Source: Aquisalimonas lutea (lineage in GTDB: Bacteria; Pseudomonadota; Gammaproteobacteria; Nitrococcales; Aquisalimonadaceae). From it: a stretch of DNA of 64,000 nucleotides. The position numbers and the translations under genes are program-made. Of the stretch, positions 39,823 through 48,416 are shown piece by piece (position 1 is the first letter of the stretch; each line of letters begins with the position of its first letter). The stretch lies in assembly GCF_030409225.1 (NCBI RefSeq), contig NZ_JAUFPK010000001.1, positions 430,191-494,190 on the forward strand, given 5' to 3'. Under the pieces are notes generated by a model, which did no database searches, was not told the origin of the DNA, and worked only from the letters and a program-made list of their open reading frames with translations.

Positions 39823-40806
39823 TTGGATCAACGATTCCCCGACCGCGCGCCCGGGCCGGCGCGCCGGTGTCTGCTGGCCCTACTCGTCGCCGGGTTGCTG
39901 GTGGCCTTGCCGGCAGCGGCGACGGGACACAAGCTCGGCTTCTCCCTGCAGTTCCGCAACGAGGTGACGCCGTACCGCGTCCAGGGCATCTTTGCCCTGC
40001 CCGGGGAGCGGCTCGACCTGGCCATCGTCGCGGGCGGGGACGGCACGTACCGGCTCGCGGCCCCGGAGGCACGGTCCCGCGAGACGGGGCGGGGCCGCTG
40101 GCAGTGGCGAGCCCCCGAAGACCCCGGCCTGCACGTGCTCGAGGTGGCGCGGCTGGACACCGGGGAGACCATGACGCTGAACGTCTTCGTCACCGTCCCG
40201 CGGGCGGCGAGCACGGGCCCCGGCATCATCGACGGCTATCGCATCGGCCGCTATCCGGCGGAGCCGTTTCGCGGGCTCCCCGCGTACCGGCCGCCGCGCG
40301 GGTTCATCCGGGTGACCCGGGAGAATCGCGACGTCCACGTATCACCCCATTTCACCCTGGGGCAGTTCGTGTCCAAGCAGGGCGGGGCCTATCCGCGCTA
40401 CATGGTGCTGCGCGAGCGCATGCTGCTGGCCCTGGAGGCGATCCTGGAGGAGGTCCGGGCCGAGGGGATCCCGGCGGAGACCCTCACCATCATGAGCGGC
40501 TTCCGCACGCCCTGGTACAACGCGCACATCGGCCAGGGGCGCCACAGCCGCCATCTCTGGGGCGGCGCCGCCGATATCTATATCGACCAGCGCGCCCCCC
40601 GGGGCCGCATGGACGATCTCAACGGCGACGGCCGCAGCGACCTGGAGGACGCCCGTGTGCTGGCGCGGATCGTGGCGCGGGTGCAGCGCCGGCGGGAGCC
40701 CGTGGACTTCACCGGCGGACTGGGCATCTACGGACCCCGGGCCCACCGCGGACCGTTCGTCCACGTGGACGTGCGCGGCTACCGCGCGCGCTGGGAGGCG
40801 CCGTAA
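39823..40806 (+). CDS. M15-family peptidase with beta-sandwich N-domain
   Basis: Exported peptidase, 327 residues. After a signal peptide (LLALLVAGLLVALPAAATG) comes a roughly 110-residue beta domain, then a D-Ala-D-Ala carboxypeptidase-like M15 domain with HSRHLWGGAADIYID (zinc His and Asp) and GPFVHVDVRG. It would trim peptidoglycan stem peptides, fitting the neighbouring L,D-transpeptidase. A TTG at 39823, 7 nt after GAGGA, is preferred; ATG at 39790 is the alternative. Convergent with the deacetylase gene. Confidence 0.82.
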   Translation: MDQRFPDRAPGPARRCLLALLVAGLLVALPAAATGHKLGFSLQFRNEVTPYRVQGIFALPGERLDLAIVAGGDGTYRLAAPEARSRETGRGRWQWRAPEDPGLHVLEVARLDTGETMTLNVFVTVPRAASTGPGIIDGYRIGRYPAEPFRGLPAYRPPRGFIRVTRENRDVHVSPHFTLGQFVSKQGGAYPRYMVLRERMLLALEAILEEVRAEGIPAETLTIMSGFRTPWYNAHIGQGRHSRHLWGGAADIYIDQRAPRGRMDDLNGDGRSDLEDARVLARIVARVQRRREPVDFTGGLGIYGPRAHRGPFVHVDVRGYRARWEAP

Positions 40807-40815
40807 ACGGCCCCG

Positions 40816-41508
40816 TCACGGGAAGTCGCCGGTACACCGGGAGGCCTCAGCCGCGGCGAGGAACCGGTCGAGATCCGTGCGCAGATGCAGCTCGCCGTCG
40901 CGGGGGTGGATGCCGATCCGCAGCGGCCTCCCGCTCGCCCGCGCCCGGCGCGCCTGGTGGGCGTTCCATGCCCGCAGGAACGCCGCCACAGGGCGGCTGT
41001 CCGCCTCGAACCCGGCCAGGGGCAGACGCTCGACACGGCCCGTTGCGGTGTCCAGCAGCCCGCCCAGGACCTCCACGCGCTGGTAGGGCAGCTCGCGCAG
41101 GCGCTCGCGGCGGATGCGGCCGAGCGCCCAGGCGGGCGGCACGTAGGTCGCGGGCGCCGGCAGCCCGTTGCGCGGGAACCACTCGGCCGAGGCACGCATC
41201 AGCCGGACGATGCCGTCTTCGTCCCGGGCCAGGTGCTCGGCGACATCCCGGGAGATCAGCGCCGCGTGGATGCGGTGGTAGAGGCCGCGCACGGCGTCGA
41301 CGCGGTGAAACCAGCCGTGGGCGGCGAGCTCCATGCCCGCCGCGTGCCATTGCGCGAGCGTGCGCACCTGCTCCGGGGTCCACGCGCGGCCGGGGACAAC
41401 CAGGAGGGTGATCGCGGTGTGGCCGTGCTCCCGGACCCGATCGATCAGCGCCTGGACCCGCTCCAGGGTCTCGGGCATAACATCGTGGATGGAGATCAGC
41501 GACCGCAC
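40816..41508 (-). CDS. DUF2334-type polysaccharide deacetylase family protein
   Basis: A 230-residue NodB-like deacetylase. It begins LISIHDVMPETLERVQALID, with the catalytic Asp, and has the zinc-ligand segment GMELAAHGWFHR. The C-terminal GIHPRD and the His there complete the site. It probably removes acetyl groups from a cell-surface or lipid-linked sugar. It overlaps the glycosyltransferase gene by 13 nt and so belongs to the glycan cluster. Confidence 0.85.
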   Translation of the reverse strand: MRSLISIHDVMPETLERVQALIDRVREHGHTAITLLVVPGRAWTPEQVRTLAQWHAAGMELAAHGWFHRVDAVRGLYHRIHAALISRDVAEHLARDEDGIVRLMRASAEWFPRNGLPAPATYVPPAWALGRIRRERLRELPYQRVEVLGGLLDTATGRVERLPLAGFEADSRPVAAFLRAWNAHQARRARASGRPLRIGIHPRDGELHLRTDLDRFLAAAEASRCTGDFP

Positions 41509-42623
41509 GGGTTCCCCCGCCCATGCCGGCCCAGCACCCGCAGCCAGTCGTCGATGGTGCGCTCGTTGAACGCGACCGCCGCCGCCCGGGCCGCGTCGCC
41601 CGCCGCGGCCAGCTCCCCGGGCGTCAGCCCCCGCAGGCGGTGGATGGCCCCGGCCAGGGACTCGTCCCGGCCGTAGGCGAACAGCCCCGGGCGCAGCTCG
41701 GGCCAGTCCCGGATGCCGGCGTTCTCCGAGACCAGGGCGGGCCGCCCGCGGGCCATGGCCTCCAGCGCCACCGAGCCGAACGTCTCCAGGTGCGAGGGCA
41801 GCACCAGCAGCCGGGCGCCGTCGATCATGGCCCGCAGCCGGGCCCGGTCCAGCCAGCCCCGGTATTCGACGTTGCCCAGCTCGCGGGCCGCGGCCTCCAC
41901 GCGGTCCCGCAGGGGGCCGTCACCGCCGATGACGAAATGGATATCCGGGTGCTCGCGGGCGGCGTCGAGCACCGCCTCCAGGTTCTTCTCCGCCGCCAGG
42001 CGCCCGGCGAAGCAGATGGTGTCCAGCGGCCCGGGCTCCAGCCCCTGCGGGGCTTCCAGGAAGCGCGGATCCAGCGGCGTGCCGACGATATCCACCCGGG
42101 GGGCGCCCAGCCCTTCCAGCGTCCCGGTGAGGCCGTCGCTGTTGCCGAGCACGGTAGCGCTGCGGCGGCCGATGAAGCGGTTGACCCCGCGCATGGCGCC
42201 GGTGATCAGGCGTCGGCGCAGCGGCCCCCAGTACAGGTCCGCCAGGCCCTCGAAGTTGGTGTGATAGGCGGAGATGAAGCCGCAGCCATGCCGGCGCGCC
42301 AGCCACAGGCCCAGCAGGCCGAAGGGGCCCGGCGTGACCGTGACCACCAGGTGGGGGCGCAGCTGCCGCATCGCCCGCCGGACGCGCCACAGATTGGGCA
42401 CCACCAGGGTCTGTGTCGAGTCCCCGGGCAGCGGCATGGCCAGCCGCCACCGCCCGGTGCGCGGCCGCGGCTGGATCACCTGGACGGCCTCCAGGCGGGG
42501 GCGCAGGTATTCCACGAGATCGTGGTAATAGGCCCCGGTGCCGTTGCGCTCCGGCAGTGAATCCGAAAAGAAGGCGACGCGGAGACCGGACGCCGCCTGC
42601 TGCTCCGTGGGAAGGTCGCTCAT
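41496..42623 (-). CDS. Family 4 glycosyltransferase
   Basis: GT-B glycosyltransferase, 375 residues. The N-terminal segment VAFFSDSLPERNGTGAYYHDL and the C-terminal E-x7-E region (LPSHLETFGSVALEAMARGRP) mark the GT4 (GT1 superfamily) fold. It overlaps the sulfotransferase gene as ATGA and the deacetylase gene by 13 nt. Acceptor and donor cannot be predicted. Similar to enzymes that act on lipid or glycolipid acceptors (e.g. MgtA/PimB-like). Confidence 0.9.
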   Translation of the reverse strand: MSDLPTEQQAASGLRVAFFSDSLPERNGTGAYYHDLVEYLRPRLEAVQVIQPRPRTGRWRLAMPLPGDSTQTLVVPNLWRVRRAMRQLRPHLVVTVTPGPFGLLGLWLARRHGCGFISAYHTNFEGLADLYWGPLRRRLITGAMRGVNRFIGRRSATVLGNSDGLTGTLEGLGAPRVDIVGTPLDPRFLEAPQGLEPGPLDTICFAGRLAAEKNLEAVLDAAREHPDIHFVIGGDGPLRDRVEAAARELGNVEYRGWLDRARLRAMIDGARLLVLPSHLETFGSVALEAMARGRPALVSENAGIRDWPELRPGLFAYGRDESLAGAIHRLRGLTPGELAAAGDAARAAAVAFNERTIDDWLRVLGRHGRGNPCGR

Positions 42624-43795
42624 GATGCCGGCCGGATGCAGTGAGGCAGGGCGCGGAGCCGCTGATAGGCGGGCAGCAGCCGCTCCTCCAGCGTCGCCCG
42701 GGGGACGGCGAGGGCGTCGACGCTGTGCCGGTGGCCGCCGCCACCACCGGCGAGGGCGTCCAGGCCGGCACGAAGCGAGGCACTCACCGGCTCATCCAGC
42801 TGCGCCAGGGCACCGCGCACCGTCTCTTCGGGCTTGCTTCGCAGGTCGGCCATATCCACCACGGCCACGCGCTCCCGGGGCCATTGCGCCAGAGTATCCG
42901 CCAGATGCTGCAGGGTTTCGGCGTACATGTCGACAAACAGCGCCTGGAAGCCGGCATCGTCGACACGGGTGCCGAACAGCGCCCGGGCCGACGCCACGGA
43001 GCTGATCTGCGAGCTCAGCGCCGCCACCGGCTCGCGCGTGCAGATGATGAACCGCGCCTGCGGGAAGCGTTCGCGCAGACCGGTGACCCAGGAGCCGAAC
43101 GCGGCATTCTTGGACAGCAGCACGCGCCGTGCGCCGTCGGCGTAGAGGTGCCGTTGCAGCACCCGCTCGTAGAAGGCGAGGAGTCGGCGACGGCGGCCGG
43201 CGGCCACGGCGGTGTCAAAGTGTCCCAGTGCCTGCAGGCCCCGGGCACCGGGAAAGACCAGCAGCAGCAGGAAACAGCCGCCCGTCGGCAGCAGCGCCAG
43301 GTAGTCCTCCTCGGCCGCGTCCAGGCCCACGTCGTGGACCGCCGCGAGATCGCCGGTGAGCCGTTGCGTCGCGGCCGCCAGCCCACGGCGCAGATACCCG
43401 CCGAGCCGCGCATCCACCCACGCCAGCCCGCGCACCATGCGGCGCTGGAGGATCGACGGTGCGAACAGCGCCTCCCAGGTGGTGAGCGTTGTATAGCGCT
43501 CGCGGTCCACGGCCAGCGCGCGGTGGAGAGCGGTGGTCCCGCTGCGCGGGATGCCGGTGATGAACACGGCGCGCCCCACCGTCACGCGCCGATAGCGCGG
43601 GAACAGCAGGTCATCCAGGACGAGGCACAGCATGTGGACCAGCTGCACCACCAGGAACACCGGCAGACCACCCAGCAGCACCAGCGCGCGACGCACCCGC
43701 AGGGGCGCCCGGGCATCACGGGGCCGCAGGAACGCCCCGGCCCACCAGCCCAGGTGCAGGACCAGACCCTGGAGACAGCCGGCGATGGTCACCAT
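42620..43795 (-). CDS. Sulfotransferase family protein
   Basis: A 391-residue protein with a hydrophobic N-terminus (about 37-60) that may anchor it in the membrane. The PAPS 5'-loop is FITGIPRSGTTALHRALA (79-95), and the 3'-phosphate region RFIICTREPVAALSS is present. It overlaps gtrA by 7 nt and the glycosyltransferase by 4 nt (ATGA). It would transfer sulfate to a glycan or lipid. The start at ATG 43795 is set by the gtrA overlap. Confidence 0.88.
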   Translation of the reverse strand: MVTIAGCLQGLVLHLGWWAGAFLRPRDARAPLRVRRALVLLGGLPVFLVVQLVHMLCLVLDDLLFPRYRRVTVGRAVFITGIPRSGTTALHRALAVDRERYTTLTTWEALFAPSILQRRMVRGLAWVDARLGGYLRRGLAAATQRLTGDLAAVHDVGLDAAEEDYLALLPTGGCFLLLLVFPGARGLQALGHFDTAVAAGRRRRLLAFYERVLQRHLYADGARRVLLSKNAAFGSWVTGLRERFPQARFIICTREPVAALSSQISSVASARALFGTRVDDAGFQALFVDMYAETLQHLADTLAQWPRERVAVVDMADLRSKPEETVRGALAQLDEPVSASLRAGLDALAGGGGGHRHSVDALAVPRATLEERLLPAYQRLRALPHCIRPAS

Positions 43796-44235
43796 CGGCG
43801 CTCGAACACCATGCGGCTGGAGAACAGGAAGTTGAAGCACATCCCGGCCACCCCGCCGAGCCAGACGCCCAGCAGCGGCAGCCAGAAGGCGGCCCCGATG
43901 CCGAGGGCCATCTCCCGGCCGGCGAACAGCGTCAGCAGGAACACGCCGTAGTTGATCAGCCCCCCGGTTCCGTGGACGCCGTAGAAGCGCAGCAGCTGGG
44001 CGGCCACGCCCCGGTCGCCCGCGCGCCCCGGGAACGTGAAGCGGCTGTTGAGGAAATAGCCGGCGGTGATCGCCGCCAGATAGGAGAACAGCCGGGACAG
44101 GTACACGTTGATATCGATGCCCTCGTGCAGGGCGTAGAGACCGCCGGCATCGATCAGCGAGATCGCGCACGCGACCGCCGCGAAGCGGGCGAAAGTCGGG
44201 GCCGCCCCGGCCGAGCGCATCACGCGCTGCAACAT
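43789..44235 (-). CDS. GtrA-like membrane protein
   Basis: A 148-residue protein with four hydrophobic helices and the family pattern FARFAAVACAISLIDAGGLYALHE and INYGVFLL. GtrA-like proteins are thought to flip or carry undecaprenyl- or lipid-linked sugars for surface polysaccharide synthesis. ATG at 44235 has GGGAG 7 nt upstream. First gene of the cluster gtrA-sulfotransferase-GT4-deacetylase. Confidence 0.87.
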   Translation of the reverse strand: MLQRVMRSAGAAPTFARFAAVACAISLIDAGGLYALHEGIDINVYLSRLFSYLAAITAGYFLNSRFTFPGRAGDRGVAAQLLRFYGVHGTGGLINYGVFLLTLFAGREMALGIGAAFWLPLLGVWLGGVAGMCFNFLFSSRMVFERRW

Positions 44236-44467
44236 GACCGTCTCCCTGCCCTCTCGTACAACCCACCGATCACCGTCGCCGCTGCCCTGAAAGCTGCCAT
44301 ACCCCGCCCCCGTTGCTCGCGGCCGTCCCCGGCCGGCATGCCCCACTCCGCGTTAATACGTACGTAACTCCGCGAATAGTCGATAAATTCCGGCTCCGTA
44401 CACTGATCATCAGGCGTTCACCCCACAAGGGGGGACAGAACCGAAGCAACGCAAAGCGAGGTCCATC

Positions 44468-44833
44468 ATGCATATCCGAGTCGTGACAGCAAGTCTTCTC
44501 ATGGGTGCCATTGCGTCATCTACCGCGGTCGCCGACACGACCCGCGAGCGGTTGATCGACGACGGCTTCGCCGCGGCGCCCATCGAGCCCACCACGGTGG
44601 TGCACACGGTCGCCGTCGATCCCCGGAGCGCCGGGCTGGCCGAAGCGATCCAGCTGGGCCTGGCGCAGCCGGAGACACGCGTGGTGAGCAGCAGCGAATT
44701 CATGCGCATCAGTGACGACGGCGACCTCTCGGCAACGCAGGAGCAGCTGCGCAAGCTTGGTTTCGCCGCGGAGACCCTGGGCTTTCGCGCCGGCCTGGAA
44801 GCGGACAGCGAGGCCATCGCGCGCAGCGAATGA
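44468..44833 (+). CDS. Unknown exported small protein
   Basis: A 121-residue product with a signal peptide (LLMGAIASSTAVA22) and an otherwise hydrophilic sequence containing HTVAVDPRSAGLAEAI and SATQEQLRKLGFAAETLG. A GAGGTC site precedes the ATG. No family recognised. It is a single gene, 200 nt from the divergent gtrA, with the inverted-repeat element directly downstream. Confidence 0.72.
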   Translation: MHIRVVTASLLMGAIASSTAVADTTRERLIDDGFAAAPIEPTTVVHTVAVDPRSAGLAEAIQLGLAQPETRVVSSSEFMRISDDGDLSATQEQLRKLGFAAETLGFRAGLEADSEAIARSE

Positions 44834-44933
44834 ACCCGCCCGAGCGGAAAGGCGAATCCCGCCCACCGGGGCCGAAGGGGTACTTCGCCCCGGTGGTCAA
44901 TTCCGACCCATCGGCCTTATCCTGACCTGTACT

Positions 44934-45068
44934 AGTGTCCTGCAACCCGGGTTCGCCAGGGCGAGGCGCGGCTCGCAGGCAATGGCCGTCGCCCTTGGCA
45001 AGAGGCGCAACGAAGCCCTGGCACCGCACAGACGCTCGAAATCCAACGAACCTGGGTTACAGGACACT
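44934..45068. mobile_element. MITE-like element with terminal inverted repeats
   Basis: A 135-bp segment bounded by 22-bp imperfect inverted repeats (44934-44955 and 45047-45068; 20 of 22 match), reading AGTGTCCTG-(C/T)-AACCC at each end. No target duplication is apparent and no coding sequence is inside. It ends 32 nt before the PEBP-family ATG, so it has probably reshaped the promoter of that gene. Transposase source unknown. Confidence 0.7.
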
Positions 45069-45099
45069 CGGCACTCGCAACAATACCAAGGAGGCAGTC

Positions 45100-45579
45100 A
45101 TGGGATTCGCGCTATCCAACATGCAGATCATCAGCCCCGCGTTCGACCACGGTGAGCCCATCCCCAAGAAGTTCACCGGCGAGGGCGAGGACGTCTCCCC
45201 GGCGCTGTCCTGGAGCGGCGTACCCGGCGAGACCCAGTCCTTCGCCATCGTCTGCCACGACCCCGACGCCCCGCTGGTCACGGGACGCGGCACGTACGGA
45301 TTCGTCCACTGGGTGCTCTACAACATTCCTGCCTCGGTGCATGACCTGCCCGAGGGGGTCTCCGACTACACCACCGGGCCCAACGACTTCGGCAACACGG
45401 GCTACGGCGGGCCCATGCCCCCGGAAGGCCACGGCGTCCACCAGTACTATTTCTGGGTCCTGGCGCTGAACCAGGCCCCGAACCTGGAGGCCGGGCTGAG
45501 CCTGTGGGAGCTCCTGGAACGGCTGGAGCCGCATATCATCGGCATGAACCGGCTCGTAGGAACGTACGAGCGCGGCTGA
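45100..45579 (+). CDS. YbhB/YbcL-family PEBP-like protein
   Basis: Cytoplasmic phosphatidylethanolamine-binding-protein fold, 159 residues. Family marks: SPAFDHGEPIPKKFTGEGED, CHDPDAP, GFVHWVLYNIPAS and YYFWVLAL. The ATG has AAGGAGG 8 nt upstream. Function of the bacterial proteins is poorly known. An inverted-repeat element lies directly upstream. Confidence 0.92.
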   Translation: MGFALSNMQIISPAFDHGEPIPKKFTGEGEDVSPALSWSGVPGETQSFAIVCHDPDAPLVTGRGTYGFVHWVLYNIPASVHDLPEGVSDYTTGPNDFGNTGYGGPMPPEGHGVHQYYFWVLALNQAPNLEAGLSLWELLERLEPHIIGMNRLVGTYERG

Positions 45580-45677
45580 GCCGTCCCACCGGCGCGGGGC
45601 CCGTCGGGCCCCGTTGCTGAGCAGCAGCAGGCCGGGGACAGCCCGCATGGGTACGGACCCGACAGGAGGGACACGCC

Positions 45678-46913
45678 ATGCAGACGCAACGACTGGACTT
45701 CCCCGGCGCCTCCGGCCAGACGCTGGCCGGACGGCTCGACCTGCCCGACACGCCACCGCGGGCCTACGCCCTGTTCGCCCACTGCTTCACCTGCGGCAAG
45801 GACATCAAGGCCGCCAGCCGCATCGCATCCGCCCTGGCCGAGGAGGGCATTGCCACCCTCCGGTTCGACTTCACCGGCCTGGGCGGCAGCGAGGGCGAGT
45901 TCGGCAATACCGGCTTCCGCTCCAACATCGAGGATCTCACGGCCGCCGCCGCGTTCATGCGCGAGACCGGGCGGCCCGTCGCCATTGCCATCGGCCACAG
46001 CCTCGGCGGCGCCGCGGTCCTTGCCGCTGCCGGCGACATTCCCGAGTGCCGCGCCGTGGGCACCATCGCCGCGCCGTTCGACGCCGACCACGTGCTCGCC
46101 CATCTCGGCGAGCAACGCGCGGAGATCGAGGCCGAAGGGGAAGCGACCGTGAACCTCGGCGGGCGGGCGTTCCGGATCCGGCGCGCGTTCATCGAGCAGA
46201 CCAGCAACCAGGATCAGGGCGCACGCATCGCGCATCTCCACCGCCCGCTGCTGGTCCTGCACGCCCCTCTCGACCGGACCGTGGATATCGACAATGCGCG
46301 CAGGATCTTCGAGACGGCGAAGCATCCCAAGAGCTTCGTCTCCCTGGACAGCGCGGACCACCTGCTGAGCGATCCGGCCGATGCCCGCTACGCGGCCACG
46401 GTCATCGCGGCCTGGGCGGCGCGGTATCTGCCGGAGCCCGCCGGCGAGGACGCGGCGAGCCAGGGCACCGAGCCGGGCACGGTGCGCGTGACCGAGACCG
46501 GCACAGGCCGCTTCCAGCAGCGCGTGGAGGCCGGGCCCCACCGGCTGCTTGCCGACGAGCCCGTAGCCAACGGCGGCGACGACTCCGGACCGGACCCGTA
46601 CGGCTACCTGCTCGCCGGCCTCGGTGCATGCACCAGCATGACCATCCGCATGTACGCCCGGCACAAGGGCATCGATCTGCGGTCCGTGCAGGTCACGCTC
46701 CGGCACGAGAAGATCCACGCCGAGGACTGCGAGCACTGCGAGACCCGCGAAGGCCGGATCGACCGCATCACGCGCACCATTCGCCTCGACGGCGAGCTGA
46801 CCGACGCCGAGCGCGCGCGCCTGCTGGCCATCGCCGATCGCTGCCCCGTCCACCGCACGCTGCACTCCGAGGTGGACGTGCAGACGACCGAGAGCGACCA
46901 CTCCAGCGCCTGA
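45678..46913 (+). CDS. Alpha/beta hydrolase-OsmC fusion protein
   Basis: Bifunctional-looking protein of 411 residues. The N-terminal half is an alpha/beta hydrolase (nucleophile S108 in GHSLGG, later H in SADHLL). The C-terminal half, from about 270, is an OsmC/Ohr peroxide-reduction domain with C318 (LGACTSMT) and C389 (CPVHRTL). Both cysteine positions needed for hydroperoxide reduction are present. This fusion is a known architecture. ATG at 45678 follows AGGAGGG. Confidence 0.93.
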   Translation: MQTQRLDFPGASGQTLAGRLDLPDTPPRAYALFAHCFTCGKDIKAASRIASALAEEGIATLRFDFTGLGGSEGEFGNTGFRSNIEDLTAAAAFMRETGRPVAIAIGHSLGGAAVLAAAGDIPECRAVGTIAAPFDADHVLAHLGEQRAEIEAEGEATVNLGGRAFRIRRAFIEQTSNQDQGARIAHLHRPLLVLHAPLDRTVDIDNARRIFETAKHPKSFVSLDSADHLLSDPADARYAATVIAAWAARYLPEPAGEDAASQGTEPGTVRVTETGTGRFQQRVEAGPHRLLADEPVANGGDDSGPDPYGYLLAGLGACTSMTIRMYARHKGIDLRSVQVTLRHEKIHAEDCEHCETREGRIDRITRTIRLDGELTDAERARLLAIADRCPVHRTLHSEVDVQTTESDHSSA

Positions 46914-47116
46914 CCGGCGCTCCGCACCCCCCCCGGGGCCTTCCCTAGCATCCGGCCGTCGCCGGAGCTCGCCCCTGCGCCATGTCCGCCCGGGACTTCC
47001 GTAATACCCCTAATAGCCCCGCGCACCCCCGGAAGCTAGCTTGGGAACAGTGGCTCGCCACGCCGAATGCCAGCGGGCGCCAAGCCATGCACACGGGAAC
47101 GACGAGGAGAGACGCA

Positions 47117-47536
47117 ATGGTTGGACGAGCAGAAGCCGGGGCCGACGTACTGGGGCCCGTGTATCGACACGCGCACTGGGCTCTGCGCCTGGCCCTGGCC
47201 AGCGTCTTCATCTACCAGGGCGTGGACAAGTTCATGGGGGCCGGCATCGCCGGCTTCGCCACTGCCATGGAGCTGCCATGGATCCTGGGGCTGCTGGTGG
47301 CGCTGACCGAGATTGCCGCCGGCGTACTGGTGGTCGCGGGCGCATGCACCAATCCATGGATAACGCGGCTGGGCGCACTGCTGGTCGTGCCGGTCATGCT
47401 GGGCGCGATCGTCATGGAGCACTGGGGCCAATGGCATTTCATGGCCACGGCCAGCCATCCGCTCGGGGGCATGCAGTTCCAGGTCACGCTGCTGCTCGTC
47501 GCACTGTATCTGTTCGTTCGCGGCAACGACGTCTGA
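47117..47536 (+). CDS. DoxX-family membrane protein
   Basis: A 139-residue DoxX-like protein with four helices, beginning HWALRLALASVFIYQGVDKFM, which is the family hallmark. ATG at 47117 has GAGGAG 6 nt upstream; the frame to 46982 lacks family sequence. It is 14 nt before the first acidic-tail protein and so is likely cotranscribed with it. DoxX proteins recur beside ribosomally made, modified peptides; what this one does here is unknown. Confidence 0.88.
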   Translation: MVGRAEAGADVLGPVYRHAHWALRLALASVFIYQGVDKFMGAGIAGFATAMELPWILGLLVALTEIAAGVLVVAGACTNPWITRLGALLVVPVMLGAIVMEHWGQWHFMATASHPLGGMQFQVTLLLVALYLFVRGNDV

Positions 47537-47550
47537 AAGGGGGAACACCC

Positions 47551-47877
47551 ATGGCAAGTAACCAGGAAAAGAGGGAGCAGCTCCTCCGGACGCTGTCCAG
47601 GGGCGTCGCCTACTCCGCGCCGCTGATCGCGGCGGTCGCGGGCGTCGCGGCCGTGCACGCGATCGTCAGCGACGCGACCTCGGCAGAGAGCGGCTATTAC
47701 ATGGCAGCTGCCGGGGAGGCGGAAGCCGGGGGCGAGGCCGAAGGCGCACCCGAAGGTGAAGCGGAAGGCGAGGCAGGAGCCGAGGGCGCGGCGGAGGCCG
47801 AAGGAGAGGCCGAAGCGGAAGGTGAAGGCGAAGGGGCGTCCGAAGGTGAGGCGGAGGGAGAAGCCGAGGGCAGCTGA
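47551..47877 (+). CDS. Acidic-tail small protein A (candidate modified precursor)
   Basis: A 108-residue product with no recognised family. N-terminal part: charged 1-14, then LSRGVAYSAPLIAAVAGVAAVHA (15-37), which is hydrophobic, then SDATSAES, then a low-complexity tail (55-108) of Glu, Gly and Ala such as EAEGEAEGEG. It contains no Cys. The N-terminal 45 residues align with the other small protein (47968-48210), including LSRG-xx-YSAPL at the same positions. Follows DoxX by 14 nt with AAAGGGGGAA. The tail looks like a substrate for amino-acid ligation; this is inference. Confidence 0.75.
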   Translation: MASNQEKREQLLRTLSRGVAYSAPLIAAVAGVAAVHAIVSDATSAESGYYMAAAGEAEAGGEAEGAPEGEAEGEAGAEGAAEAEGEAEAEGEGEGASEGEAEGEAEGS

Positions 47878-47916
47878 CCCCGGGCGGAAGCAGCCGCGAG
47901 TGCATCGCCTGAAATC

Positions 47917-47954
47917 GAATTGCCCCCGCAGCCATCCGGCCGCGGGGGCAATTC
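47917..47954. terminator. Bidirectional hairpin between the two acidic-tail genes
   Basis: GAATTGCCCCCGC (47917-47929) pairs with GCGGGGGCAATTC (47942-47954) over 13 perfect base pairs, loop of 12 nt. It lies 39 nt past the stop of protein A and 13 nt past the stop of the convergent protein B. A short T run is missing. Confidence 0.7.
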
Positions 47955-47967
47955 GTTCGGGGAAGGT

Positions 47968-48210
47968 TCAGGCTTCGCCTTCGCCTTCGCCCTCACCTTC
48001 CCCTTCACCCTCGCCTTCACCTTCGCCCTCGGCGAGGATCGTCTCCTCGGCCACCTCGTAGTCGCCGGTCGCCAGCTCTGCCGAGCCGGCGTCGGCGGCC
48101 ACCGCGTGACCGGCGCCGGCCGCGGCGACGATCATGAGAGGGGCCGAGTACAGAAGGCCGCGGGAGAGATGACTCATCAGGGATCTGCGTGTATCACTGG
48201 TCTGGGGCAT
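47968..48210 (-). CDS. Acidic-tail small protein B with (Glu-Gly)9 repeat
   Basis: An 80-residue product ending in nine consecutive Glu-Gly dipeptides plus Glu-Ala (61-80). Its leader carries LSRGLLYSAPLM (15-26), then a hydrophobic stretch to about 39, and DAGSAELATGD. It is a paralogue of protein A. The tail is encoded by a hexanucleotide tandem repeat. The ATG at 48210 has AAAGGAGGA 7 nt upstream, the best ribosome-binding site in this region, which argues that it is made. It is divergent from the TTL-like gene. Confidence 0.72.
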   Translation of the reverse strand: MPQTSDTRRSLMSHLSRGLLYSAPLMIVAAAGAGHAVAADAGSAELATGDYEVAEETILAEGEGEGEGEGEGEGEGEGEA

Positions 48211-48311
48211 AGAATCCTCCTTTCCTGTACCAGGCTGACTACAGCATACGCCGTTCAGGACGACGTCCTCCGAGTATCGGACGCACCTGCGGGCGACGAT
48301 ATACGCAATTC

Positions 48312-48346
48312 AACGTACATGCGCGCACACCGCGCAATGGTACGTT
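48312..48346. promoter_or_regulatory. Nested dyad in the divergent promoter region
   Basis: AACGTAC and GTACGTT (48312-48318, 48340-48346) enclose a second perfect dyad TGCGCG-N5-CGCGCA (48320-48336). It sits between the divergent small protein B and TTL-like genes, about 71-105 nt upstream of the latter, and could coordinate both. The regulator is not known. Confidence 0.45.
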
Positions 48347-48416
48347 CTCTCACGCAAGCACCGAACAATTCCGGCAATCAGGCATGCCCTCGCGGAGAAA
48401 GGGAGAAGTCAACGGC

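Noticed and set aside
47117-48210. Bufferin-type (DUF2282) metal-storage peptide cluster
   Set aside because: DoxX is shared, but neither small protein has the cysteines of bufferin precursors and no DUF692 or DUF2063 partner is present.
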